64,000 nt of DNA from M3007 sp033764075. Lineage in GTDB: Bacteria; Bacteroidota; Bacteroidia; Chitinophagales; Saprospiraceae. The position numbers and the translations under genes are program-made. Below are positions 32,584-41,725 of the stretch, one piece after another (position 1 is the first letter of the stretch; each line of letters starts with the position of its first letter). The notes below the pieces were generated by a model that had not been told where the DNA came from, searched no databases, and worked only from the letters and a program-made list of their open reading frames with translations. The stretch is from assembly GCA_033764075.1 (NCBI GenBank), contig JANRJH010000001.1, forward strand, positions 1 through 64,000, written 5' to 3'.

Positions 32584-34983
32584 TTAGTTGCGCAATGGTT
32601 TACCGCTTTCCAGCATGTGCTGGATGCGTTCGAGGGTCTTGGTTTCGCCGCAAAGGCTGAGGAAGGCTTCGCGTTCGAGGTCGAGCAGGTACTGTTCCGA
32701 CACGGTTTGCGGACTGGTCAGGTCGCCTCCACACAGTACCCAGGCAATTTTACGGGCAATCTTGACGTCATGTTCTGAAGCGTAATTGCCCAGGAACAGC
32801 GAGTGGGTTGCGGTGTACAGGGCGCCGAGTCCGGTACGACCAAGCACCAACACGTCCTTGCGCGGAATGGGTTGCGTGTAGTTATCCGCCAGTTCGAGCA
32901 CCTTGCTCTTGGCTTCGGCGATGTTGCGTCCGGCATTCAACACAACGTGATCCTTGTTCGGGAGCAAATAATGGTATTGAAATGCCTCATGAGCCGATGT
33001 GGCCACCTGGGCGGTAGCAATGGTTTTGAACTGTTCGATCAAGGTAGGAATCTGGACATCGCCTTCATGGGCATACCGGTCGCTGGCACGCACGGCAAAC
33101 TCCTTGGTGCCCGCCCCGCCCGGGATAAGGCCTACGCCCACTTCCACCAGGCCGATGTACGATTCCGCCGCAGCCATCACCGCATCGCAGTGCATGGAAA
33201 ACTCACAACCGCCGCCGAATACGTAGCCTTGGGTGGCCATGACCACCGGGACAGCGGAATAACGCAAGCGCATGGAGGTTTGTTGAAACAGGTTAACGGC
33301 CATATTCAGCTCATCCCACTCCTGTTGGTAAGCCAGCATGGCGATCATCATCAGGTTGGCGCCGACCGTAAAATTTTGGGCGTTGTTGCCGATCACCAGG
33401 CCTTTCCATCCTTGCTCTTCGGCAATGGTGACACTTTCGTTTAATCCGCGCAGGATACCTTCGCCAATGCTGTTCATTTTGGAATGAAACTCGAGGCAAA
33501 GCACACCATCACCTATGTCGTGCAAGGTGCACTCCGCATTTTGGAAAACCGGCTTCCGGTCCCGGTAAGCATCCAGGACGATGAAAGCCTCCCCGCCGGG
33601 CAAGGGTTCATGCGTTTTGGTGGCCGGATTGTAGCAGAAACGTTTGCCGCCTTCCATTTTATAAAAGGTGGTGTGGCCCGATGCGAGCATCTCCTTTACC
33701 CAGTTTGGAATCCGTTCGCCTTTTGCTTCGGCTTTTTCTACCGCTTCGGCTACGCCAACGAGATCCCAGTACTCAAACGGCCCCTTCTCCCAGGCAAACC
33801 CGGCGCGCAGGGCGTCGTCTATGGCAAACACGGTATCGCTGATTTCCGGCACCCGGTTCGAGGCATAGGCAAACAAACCCAAAAACGATCGCTGGAGCAG
33901 TTCGGCGCCTTTGTCCGTGCCCTTGAAAATGGCCTTCATGCGTCTCGGCAACTCGTCGATTTGTTTGAGGGTATCGAGAATGGGTAGTTTTGCCTTTTCC
34001 GCAACAACGTACTCTAATGTGTTTAAATTCAATGATTTAACAACAGGCCTTCCCTTTTCGTCCCGCTCGTTGGTTTTTTCGTAGAACCCTTTACCGGATT
34101 TATTTCCGAGGAACTTGTTGTCTATCAGGAACTGAAGAAAAGCGGGCACTTCAAAGGCACTGATCTGTTCGTCGTTCGGGCAATTGTGGCGCAAACCATT
34201 GATGACGTGCAGGGCCGTGTCCATGCCGACGAGGTCTCCCAAACGGAAAGTACCCGTCTTTGGGCGCCCGATGGGTGGTCCGGTGAGTGTGTCCACCGTG
34301 GAAATATCCAGGCCGAGCTCGTGGGTCAGCTGGAATATGCGGGCCATGGCGTACACCCCTATTCGGTTGGCGATGAACGCCGGCGTGTCTTTACACGATA
34401 CGGTTTGTTTTCCGAGGTGAACATCGCCAAAGTGCATGAAAAACCGGGTTACCTCCGGGTCGGTATCCGCAGTGGGGATGATCTCCAGCAGGCGCATGTA
34501 GCGAGCCGGATTGAAAAAGTGGGTTCCGAGAAAATGCCGGCGGAAGTCCTCGCTTCGTCCTTCTGCCATCAGTTGAATGGGAATTCCGGAAGTATTGGAG
34601 GTAACGAGGCTTCCTTTGGCCCGGTGCTGATCCACTTTTTCCAGCACCTGTTTTTTAATGTCGAGCCGTTCGACCACCACTTCAATGATCCAGTCGGCAT
34701 CCTTGATCTTCGGGAGATCATCTTCGAAATTACCCACGGTAATCCGCTGTGCCAGGGAAGCCTGAAAAAAGGGAGCGGGTTTGGTCTTAAGGGCGGTTTG
34801 CAGGGCCGCGAGGCCAACGCGGTTGCGGGCTGCGGGCACGCCGGCCTCCTCCGGTTTGAGGTCGGGCGGAAGGATGTCGAGCATGAGCACTTCCATACCG
34901 CAACCGGCTAAATGGGCTGCTATGCCGGTACCCATGAGGCCGGAGCCGAGGACAGCCACCTTTCGGATGTGACGGGATTTCAT
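32584..34983 (-). CDS. fadN: 3-hydroxyacyl-CoA dehydrogenase / enoyl-CoA hydratase fusion (FadN type)
   Basis: A 799-residue bifunctional enzyme with the dehydrogenase first and the hydratase second, the order of Bacillus FadN rather than E. coli FadB. The N-terminus has the NAD-binding GSGLMGTGIAAHLAG (13-27), the SNTSGIPI and GTHFFNPARYM segments, and ANRIGVYAM. The C-terminal part (about 500-760) has the crotonase-like LVIGNNAQNFTVGANL and YVFGGGCEFSMHCD segments. The ATG at 34983 is used; the 22 extra codons upstream are not family-like. First gene of the two-gene unit with fadA. Confidence 0.9.
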   Translation of the reverse strand: MKSRHIRKVAVLGSGLMGTGIAAHLAGCGMEVLMLDILPPDLKPEEAGVPAARNRVGLAALQTALKTKPAPFFQASLAQRITVGNFEDDLPKIKDADWIIEVVVERLDIKKQVLEKVDQHRAKGSLVTSNTSGIPIQLMAEGRSEDFRRHFLGTHFFNPARYMRLLEIIPTADTDPEVTRFFMHFGDVHLGKQTVSCKDTPAFIANRIGVYAMARIFQLTHELGLDISTVDTLTGPPIGRPKTGTFRLGDLVGMDTALHVINGLRHNCPNDEQISAFEVPAFLQFLIDNKFLGNKSGKGFYEKTNERDEKGRPVVKSLNLNTLEYVVAEKAKLPILDTLKQIDELPRRMKAIFKGTDKGAELLQRSFLGLFAYASNRVPEISDTVFAIDDALRAGFAWEKGPFEYWDLVGVAEAVEKAEAKGERIPNWVKEMLASGHTTFYKMEGGKRFCYNPATKTHEPLPGGEAFIVLDAYRDRKPVFQNAECTLHDIGDGVLCLEFHSKMNSIGEGILRGLNESVTIAEEQGWKGLVIGNNAQNFTVGANLMMIAMLAYQQEWDELNMAVNLFQQTSMRLRYSAVPVVMATQGYVFGGGCEFSMHCDAVMAAAESYIGLVEVGVGLIPGGAGTKEFAVRASDRYAHEGDVQIPTLIEQFKTIATAQVATSAHEAFQYHYLLPNKDHVVLNAGRNIAEAKSKVLELADNYTQPIPRKDVLVLGRTGLGALYTATHSLFLGNYASEHDVKIARKIAWVLCGGDLTSPQTVSEQYLLDLEREAFLSLCGETKTLERIQHMLESGKPLRN

Positions 34984-35136
34984 AAAGGTATTTGCTTTTG
35001 TAGAAAAACGTTTAAATGCACCAATGTGTTTAGCGAATTTTCGCTGCACAAATGTCGTAATTTTTTACAATTGAGGGAAATGACAAAAATGGCGTTTTCA
35101 TTTTTTTTTCTGTGGAAAAAACAGCGGACTTTTATT

Positions 35137-35162
35137 CGTCCTACGAGTATACTCGTAGGACG
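35137..35162. repeat. 26-bp perfect palindrome (CGTCCTACGAGTA family)
   Basis: CGTCCTACGAGTA at 35137-35149 is followed directly by its exact reverse complement TACTCGTAGGACG. Related copies occur at 60955-60984, 62265-62279 (half) and possibly 63786-63798. This copy ends 17 bases before the adhesin start codon. Confidence 0.85.
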
Positions 35163-35179
35163 ACTGAAAACTTACTGAT

Positions 35180-38100
35180 ATGAAAGCAATGCTCTCTCGC
35201 CCTTTTATTCGTATTTTGGGTATCCTGCTCGGTTTGATCGTATGGATGGCCAACAGTTTCAATCCGCCCAATGGGCGAACAAATGCACCATTCGATGGCA
35301 GTTGCAACAATTGCCACAGTGGCGGCAGTTTCAACGGCAATGTTGTATTGAGCGGGCTTCCCGGCACGGTTGAGGCCAATACAACGTATAATTTGACGTT
35401 GACCATGACCCCCACCAGCGGCAGTCCTTCGCTTGGCGGTTTTCAATTGGTGGTGGTAGACAACAACCTTAATGACGCCGGCGACCTGATCTCCATCAAC
35501 TCGGAGACGGGGACGGAGCTTTTTGCCAATCGCGAGTACATCGAACACCGCGGATCAAAGACCTTCGGCGGCGGCCCGATATCCTGGGATTTTAACTGGA
35601 CGGCGCCGGCCACCGTCGGGGGGGGAAACACCATCAGGGTGTACTACATCGGTAATTTTACCAACGGAAACGGAGGAACTTCCGGCGACATCGCGTTTTC
35701 CGATCTCGACACCTACGGATTTCAACCGGCCTCTTCTCCGGTAACCGCGGCCATCAGCGCCTTTCAAAATGTGTCTTGCTTTGGCGGGAATGACGGCAGC
35801 GTCACCGTTCAGGCCAGTGGCGGAACCCCTCCTTACAATTACCTGTGGTCGAATGGGCAAACGACCCAAACAGCGGTCAACCTGGTGGCCGGCACGTACT
35901 CCGTTACGGTCTCCGACCAGGCCGGCAGTACCGCTGCGGCATCCCGAACGCTCACCCAGCCGACCAACATCAACGTGCTGACGAGTGTCTCCGGCATCAT
36001 CACTTGCGCACAACCCACCGCGACCATTTCCGCCTCGGCCACCGGCGGCGTGCAACCGTACCAGTTTGAGTGGTCGAATGGTGCAAACGGCCCCACCACG
36101 GTGGTCAACACACCCGGTTTGTACACCGTAACCCTGACCGACAACAACGGCTGCACCAAAACAGGTCAGGTAACCGTCAGCAGCAATACGGTGTTCCCGG
36201 CTGCCGTTGCTGCCGCTCCCGGTCCATTGACGTGCGCAACGCCGACGATCACCCTCAGCGGACTGGGATCCTCCCAGGGCGCCAACATTGTTTATTCGTG
36301 GACCGGCCCGGGTATCGTGAGCGGAGCAAATACATTGTCGCCTGTTGTCAACCAGCCCGGACTGTATTCCCTGCTGGTGATCAACACGTCAAATGGTTGT
36401 TCCACGTCGGCTTCCGTTAACGTAGTGCAAAACATAGCAGCGCCCGCATCCAACACGATCAACGGCGTACTCAATTGCTTTCAATTCCAGGATACCCTCA
36501 TCGTTTCGTCGCCGGATACCCTGGCCACCTTCTCCTGGAGTGGTCCCGGAAATTTCAGCTCTACTGCCGACACCATAGTGGTCGACACGCAGGGCTTGTA
36601 CATCGTCACGGTGACCGGTGCCAACGGATGCACCGTGCTCGACACGGCCATTCTTGTACTCGACACTGTAGCGCCGCCGTTGACCGTCACCAACGGCCAC
36701 CTTACCTGCCTGATACCCACGGATACGCTGATTGCTTCGACCGACTCGGTGCCCGCAACCATAACGTGGCTGAGTGGGCCGGCCGGCTGGGTAGTGGTCG
36801 ACGACACGGTGGTGGTGAGCCAACCCGGGCTGTACTTCGTAACGGCCACCGCTGCGAATGGCTGCACAACGGTGGACACGGCGGTCGTCACCCAAAATCC
36901 TGTGTTGGAAACCCGGTTGGACACCGTTATTAATGTCTCCTGTTTTGGCGGCGACAACGGGGTCATCATGGTCTCGGTCTCCGGGGGCCTCAGTCCATAC
37001 CAGGTGACCTGGTCGAACGGCCAAACCGGACAGAGCATCAACAACCTGGTCGCCGGCAATTATGTCTGGACGGTCATCGACGCTGAAGGGTGCCTGGCTA
37101 CCGACACGGCCACGGTCACCCAGCCCGCCCAGTTGTTCGCCAACGCCTCTGCCACACCCGAAACGGGCAACGGCGCCAACGACGGCACCGCCACCGCCCA
37201 GCCTGCCGGCGGGGTTGGTCCATATCTGTTTTCCTGGGACACCGGCGACACGGCGCAAACCATCACGAATCTGCCGCCGGGGACGTATACGCCTACGGTT
37301 ACCGACGCCAATGGCTGCACAGCTGCTCAAACGGTTACGGTGAATCCGTTCAATTGTGTTATCAGCGCAATGGTTACCGTTACCAATGTCACTTGTTTCG
37401 GTGGCGCAGACGGGGCCATTTTGTTCGACGTCGATTCGCCCAACGGCGATACCACCATCTCCCTCACCAACCTTCAGGTGGGGATATATGCCATCAGTTA
37501 CACCGACGGCGCAGGGTGCAACATCCAGCAGAATGTGCAGGTATCAGGGCCCGCAGCGATCGCCGTGGCGTTTGACGTCACCGATGTGGAATGCCCGGAA
37601 GACAAAGACGGGGCCGTGAACATCACCGTTACGGGAGGTGTATCGCCTTACAACTACACGATTACCGGCGGCATGGTGCCACCCAATGACCCGTTTGTTC
37701 TGCTGGGCGTTGGCGAGTACCAGGTGATTGTGGTGGATGCCAACGGGTGCATCGCCACGGGTGCATTCGAGGTAGTGGCCACCGACTCCCAGCCGCCGGT
37801 GCTTACCTGTATTCAACAATGGACGGTTTGTTTGGGCGACACGATCGACTATCCACTTCCGGTGGCTACCGACAATTGCGACCTGGGTGGTGCAACGCCG
37901 GTGTTGCAATTCGGACTGCCCTATGGCTCGATCATGAACCAGTTTTCCAGCACCCAGATCTACGAGATAACGGACAATAACGGCAACAAAAGCACCTGCG
38001 CGATCAGCCTGCTCGGTGCAGAAAACCCGCAGGCAACCCTGGTGTCCGTCACCGACGATCTAAATAATTCGGGTTCCGGCTCGATCACCATCGACGTGGG

Positions 38101-38533
38101 CACCAGCGATCCTTCTCTGAAACTGGAGTGGTTCAAAGACGGTCTGCCGTTTCCGGTGGTGGGTAACCCGGAAGTGCTCACCGGGCTGTTTGCCGGCCTG
38201 TATTCGGTGTTCATCACCCATGAACTCACCGGTTGTTCCGGCTCTCTGGGGCCGATAGAAGTAAAAAATACGGTGTCTTCGGCAGATCCGTACGCGGAAT
38301 ATGGCATCCGCTTGATGCCGAACCCGGTGACGGACCGTTTGACGGTGGACTGGGGCTCGTTCGAACCGTTGTCGGGCCGGCTGTTCAATAGCCAGGGTGA
38401 GCTGGTGCAAAATCTGACATCTTCAGCGCTCGTCAACCCTATGGTGTTTTCACTTCTTCCGGCAGGCTGGTATGGATTGGTCGTGCAGGATGCAAAGGGG
38501 CGCAGCACCATGATTCGGTTCAATAAACTGTAA
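35180..38533 (+). CDS. Secreted adhesin: choice-of-anchor-like domain, SprB-type repeats, T9SS type A tail
   Basis: A 1,117-residue protein with a signal peptide (FIRILGILLGLIVWMANS). A domain of about 150 residues follows, starting with CNNCH (C42, C45, H46) and SGGSFNGNVVLSGLPG, matching the choice-of-anchor V/Reeler-like type. Then come SprB-like repeats (VSCFGGNDGSVTVQASGGTP, twice more with CFGG near 590 and 740) and Ig-like repeats with the WSGPGNF/NGCT pattern also seen in the adhesin at 14511. The end is a type A T9SS sorting domain (IRLMPNPVTDRLTVDW, LPAGWYGLVVQDAKG). It is therefore probably exported by T9SS and surface-attached. Confidence 0.88.
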   Translation: MKAMLSRPFIRILGILLGLIVWMANSFNPPNGRTNAPFDGSCNNCHSGGSFNGNVVLSGLPGTVEANTTYNLTLTMTPTSGSPSLGGFQLVVVDNNLNDAGDLISINSETGTELFANREYIEHRGSKTFGGGPISWDFNWTAPATVGGGNTIRVYYIGNFTNGNGGTSGDIAFSDLDTYGFQPASSPVTAAISAFQNVSCFGGNDGSVTVQASGGTPPYNYLWSNGQTTQTAVNLVAGTYSVTVSDQAGSTAAASRTLTQPTNINVLTSVSGIITCAQPTATISASATGGVQPYQFEWSNGANGPTTVVNTPGLYTVTLTDNNGCTKTGQVTVSSNTVFPAAVAAAPGPLTCATPTITLSGLGSSQGANIVYSWTGPGIVSGANTLSPVVNQPGLYSLLVINTSNGCSTSASVNVVQNIAAPASNTINGVLNCFQFQDTLIVSSPDTLATFSWSGPGNFSSTADTIVVDTQGLYIVTVTGANGCTVLDTAILVLDTVAPPLTVTNGHLTCLIPTDTLIASTDSVPATITWLSGPAGWVVVDDTVVVSQPGLYFVTATAANGCTTVDTAVVTQNPVLETRLDTVINVSCFGGDNGVIMVSVSGGLSPYQVTWSNGQTGQSINNLVAGNYVWTVIDAEGCLATDTATVTQPAQLFANASATPETGNGANDGTATAQPAGGVGPYLFSWDTGDTAQTITNLPPGTYTPTVTDANGCTAAQTVTVNPFNCVISAMVTVTNVTCFGGADGAILFDVDSPNGDTTISLTNLQVGIYAISYTDGAGCNIQQNVQVSGPAAIAVAFDVTDVECPEDKDGAVNITVTGGVSPYNYTITGGMVPPNDPFVLLGVGEYQVIVVDANGCIATGAFEVVATDSQPPVLTCIQQWTVCLGDTIDYPLPVATDNCDLGGATPVLQFGLPYGSIMNQFSSTQIYEITDNNGNKSTCAISLLGAENPQATLVSVTDDLNNSGSGSITIDVGTSDPSLKLEWFKDGLPFPVVGNPEVLTGLFAGLYSVFITHELTGCSGSLGPIEVKNTVSSADPYAEYGIRLMPNPVTDRLTVDWGSFEPLSGRLFNSQGELVQNLTSSALVNPMVFSLLPAGWYGLVVQDAKGRSTMIRFNKL

Positions 38534-38670
38534 CTTTACAGGCTTTTGGAAAAAAAACTTGCAAAATTCCGGTAAACCCCGTTCTTTTGAACCTGAAAAC
38601 CACTTTCTAATGTACATGTCATCACAGCCGAACCGGCTGCGATTTAAACCGTTCATATTTTTACCCTTTC

Positions 38671-40104
38671 ATGGAAAAGAAACGCCGCCCGCGCATCATT
38701 AAGCCCAATTCCGAGTTTTCGACGGAACGCACCAAGCCGGAAACCAAAGAAGAACAACCGGAAAGGGAAGTCGTCGACCCGAAACCCAAGGATGAGGGCG
38801 ACAAAAAAGATTTTGACACCGACCGCCCGCAACGCCCGCCGGTTGAACGCCGCGAATCCGGCGATAACGAACAAGGCGAACGCAAGCCCTGGCAGGACCG
38901 GGAGCGTAAGCCCTATGATTCCGATCGGCCGCAACGCCCTTACGATCCTGATCGGCCGCGCAGGCCCTACGATCCCGACAGGCAACAACGACCCTATGAC
39001 CCCGATCGTCCGCAGCGCCCTTACGAGCGCCGCGAAGGCGGTGGTGGTTTTGGCGGCGGCGAACGCAAGCCCTGGCAGGATCGGGAGCGCAAACCCTATG
39101 ACCCCGATCGTCCGCAGCGTCCTTACGACCCCGATCGTCCGCGCAGACCTTACGATCCCGATCGTCCGCAGCGCCCCTACGAGCGCCGCGAAGGTGGCGG
39201 TGGGTTTGGGGGCCGCGACCAGCGCGGTGGCGGTTTTAAAAAACCGTTCGGAAAAAAACCATTCCGCAAAAAAGAGGACTTTGTCGTTGAACGCAAGCCG
39301 AAACCCGGCCTGCCGAGCGGCGAAGGCATGCCCCTGAATAAATACCTGGCCCATTGCGGGGTGGCCTCACGCCGGAAGGCGGTGGATTACATCACGGAGG
39401 GCAAAGTGACGGTCAACGGCGAAGCCAAGTCGGAACCATACTACCGGGTACAGCCCGGCGACATCATCGTGTGCGACGGGCAGCTGATGAAAATCCAGGA
39501 ACGCCTGGTATACGTCTTGCTGAACAAACCCAAGGGAGTAATCACCACCACAGAAGACGAGCATGGACGGGCGACGGTGCTGGACATCGTAGACCCGCAT
39601 TTCCCCGAACGCCTCTACCCCGTCGGCCGGCTCGACCGCGACACCACCGGATTGCTGCTCATCACCAACGACGGCGACCTGGCCCAAAAACTCGCCCATC
39701 CCAGTCATCAGATCAAAAAGCACTATCGGATTGGATTGGACCGGCCGCTGTCCCAAGCCGACTTTGAGCGCCTCGAAAAAGGAATAGAACTGGAAGACGG
39801 ACCCGCGCCGGTAAACTGGATTCGTTTTTCTGAAGATCACCCCGAGCGCGATGTGGTGGAACTGGAGGTCGTCATCGGCCGAAACCGCATCGTACGGCGC
39901 ATGTTCGAATCCCTGGGCTATCGGGTGCGCAAGCTTGATCGCTTTTATTACGCCGGACTCACCAAACGCGAACTGCCCCGCGGATCCTTCCGCGAGCTCA
40001 CCCAACGGGAGGTGATCATGCTCAAGCACTTCTCCGGTAACCCACCCACGCCGAAGCGCAGCGCCGAAGAGGAGGAGCAACCAGACACCGATCAGGAAGC
40101 ATAA
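38671..40104 (+). CDS. rluB: RsuA/RluB/RluE/RluF-family 23S/16S rRNA pseudouridine synthase with long disordered N-terminus
   Basis: The C-terminal half is a normal pseudouridine synthase: S4 domain from about 220 (MPLNKYLAHCGVASRRKAVDYI), catalytic aspartate near 322 in GRLDRDTTGLL, and the C-terminal NRIVRRMFESLGYRVRKLDR. In front of it is a low-complexity segment of about 215 residues, rich in Arg, Pro, Asp and Tyr, with many RPYDPDRPQ-type repeats and EGGGGFGG spacers; it is probably disordered and may bind RNA. Which uridine is modified is inferred from family closeness to RluB. It is 3 bases upstream of nadB. Confidence 0.88.
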   Translation: MEKKRRPRIIKPNSEFSTERTKPETKEEQPEREVVDPKPKDEGDKKDFDTDRPQRPPVERRESGDNEQGERKPWQDRERKPYDSDRPQRPYDPDRPRRPYDPDRQQRPYDPDRPQRPYERREGGGGFGGGERKPWQDRERKPYDPDRPQRPYDPDRPRRPYDPDRPQRPYERREGGGGFGGRDQRGGGFKKPFGKKPFRKKEDFVVERKPKPGLPSGEGMPLNKYLAHCGVASRRKAVDYITEGKVTVNGEAKSEPYYRVQPGDIIVCDGQLMKIQERLVYVLLNKPKGVITTTEDEHGRATVLDIVDPHFPERLYPVGRLDRDTTGLLLITNDGDLAQKLAHPSHQIKKHYRIGLDRPLSQADFERLEKGIELEDGPAPVNWIRFSEDHPERDVVELEVVIGRNRIVRRMFESLGYRVRKLDRFYYAGLTKRELPRGSFRELTQREVIMLKHFSGNPPTPKRSAEEEEQPDTDQEA

Positions 40105-40107
40105 CCC

Positions 40108-41718
40108 ATGGCGCAAATAAAAGCCGACCTGCTTATTCTGGGATCAGGCGTGGCGGGCCTGACACTCGCCATCAAAACGGCCCGTCGCTTTCCGGACCGC
40201 CGAATTCTCGTGCTCACCAAAACACACGAAGGGGAGAGCAATACCCGATATGCCCAGGGCGGCGTGGCGGCGGTGTGGGATTTTGAGAACGACACCTTCG
40301 ACAAACACGTAGCCGATACCCTGGACGCCGGCGACGGCCTCTGTAAGGAAGACATTGTGCGTATCGTTGTGGAAGAAGGGCCGGAGCGCATTATGGAGAT
40401 CATCGACTGGGGTGCGCGTTTCGACAAAGAAAAACACACCGGAGAATATGACCTGGCCCGGGAAGGCGGCCACTCCGAACACCGAATCTTGCATTATAAG
40501 GATCTGACCGGGTGGGAGATTCAGCGTACCCTCATGGAAGAGGTTGACCGCCACCCGAACATTGAGGTGCTGGAGCACTATTTCGCGCTCGACCTGGTCA
40601 CCCAACACCACCTGGGGCGCATGATCATCCGGGTTACGCCCGGTATCGAGTGTTATGGCTGCTACGCGCTAAACAAAAAAAGCGGCGAAATCGACACCCT
40701 GCTCGCCCGGGCTACCGTCGTGTGCACAGGGGGTACCGGCCAGGTGTATAAAACCACCACCAATCCTGTCATTGCCACCGGCGACGGTATTGCCATGGTG
40801 TACAGGGCCAAAGGCCGGGTGGAAAATATGGAATTCGTGCAGTTTCACCCTACCTCCCTTTTCAACCCGGCAGGCGAAAACCCGTCTTTCCTCGTTTCAG
40901 AGGCCGTGCGCGGTTTTGGCGGGGTGCTCAAAGGCGCTGAAGAGGATGAGTTCATGCACCTCTACGACGACAGGCTCTCCCTGGCGCCCCGCGACATCGT
41001 GGCCCGCGCCATTGACTCCGAAATGAAAAAACGCGGTACCGATTGCATGTTTCTCGATTGCAGGCACCTGGATCAGACCGCTTTTAAAGAGCATTTCCCC
41101 ACCATTTACGACAAGTGCATCAGCGTCGGCATCGATCCCTTTCAGCAAATGATCCCGGTCGTGCCGGCATGCCATTACATGTGTGGCGGCATTCTGATCG
41201 ACGCATGGGGGCGAAGCAGTATCCAACGCTTGTATGCTTCCGGCGAATGCACCAGCAGTGGTCTGCACGGCGCCAACCGCCTGGCTTCCAATTCGCTGCT
41301 CGAGGCCATGGTATTTTCAGACCGCATCTACCGCGACATCGAGAACAAACTGTTCGATTGGGACTTCCAGGAAAACGTACCCGATTGGAACGCCGAGGGC
41401 ACCACCAATCCCCAGGAAATGGTGCTGATCACCCAGGGCATCAAGGAACTGAAAGAAATCATGTCGTATTACGTGGGTATTGTGCGCTCCAATCTGCGCC
41501 TCAAGCGTGCACTGGACCGCCTGTATCTGCTCTACCAGGAAAGCGAGGAACTTTACCGCACGGCGGTTGTGTCGCCTCAACTCATGGAATTGCGCAACCA
41601 AATCACCATTGCATACCTCATCACCCGCTCCGCAACCCACCGCCGGGAAAGCAGGGGGTTGCACTTTACGACTGACTATCCGGACAAACTGGATTTTTTG
41701 GAGCACTCGGTATTATAA
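40108..41718 (+). CDS. nadB: L-aspartate oxidase
   Basis: NadB oxidises L-aspartate to iminoaspartate, the first step of bacterial NAD synthesis. The 536-residue flavoprotein has the FAD dinucleotide motif LLILGSGVAGLTLAI, the TRYAQGGVAAVW segment, EGGHSEHRILH, GGTGQVYKTTTNPVIATGDG, and CHYMCGGILIDAWGRSS with SGLHGANRLASNSLLE. Length is typical. It sits between rluB and the Ig-like lipoprotein gene with gaps of 3 and 7 bases, so the three are probably one operon. nadA and nadC are not in the window. Confidence 0.95.
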   Translation: MAQIKADLLILGSGVAGLTLAIKTARRFPDRRILVLTKTHEGESNTRYAQGGVAAVWDFENDTFDKHVADTLDAGDGLCKEDIVRIVVEEGPERIMEIIDWGARFDKEKHTGEYDLAREGGHSEHRILHYKDLTGWEIQRTLMEEVDRHPNIEVLEHYFALDLVTQHHLGRMIIRVTPGIECYGCYALNKKSGEIDTLLARATVVCTGGTGQVYKTTTNPVIATGDGIAMVYRAKGRVENMEFVQFHPTSLFNPAGENPSFLVSEAVRGFGGVLKGAEEDEFMHLYDDRLSLAPRDIVARAIDSEMKKRGTDCMFLDCRHLDQTAFKEHFPTIYDKCISVGIDPFQQMIPVVPACHYMCGGILIDAWGRSSIQRLYASGECTSSGLHGANRLASNSLLEAMVFSDRIYRDIENKLFDWDFQENVPDWNAEGTTNPQEMVLITQGIKELKEIMSYYVGIVRSNLRLKRALDRLYLLYQESEELYRTAVVSPQLMELRNQITIAYLITRSATHRRESRGLHFTTDYPDKLDFLEHSVL

Positions 41719-41725
41719 CACCCGT

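Noticed and set aside
35111..35119. DnaA-box-like TGTGGAAAA
   Set aside because: Isolated one-mismatch site; such single sites also occur elsewhere (31239 with two mismatches), so only the cluster at 27 kb is reported.
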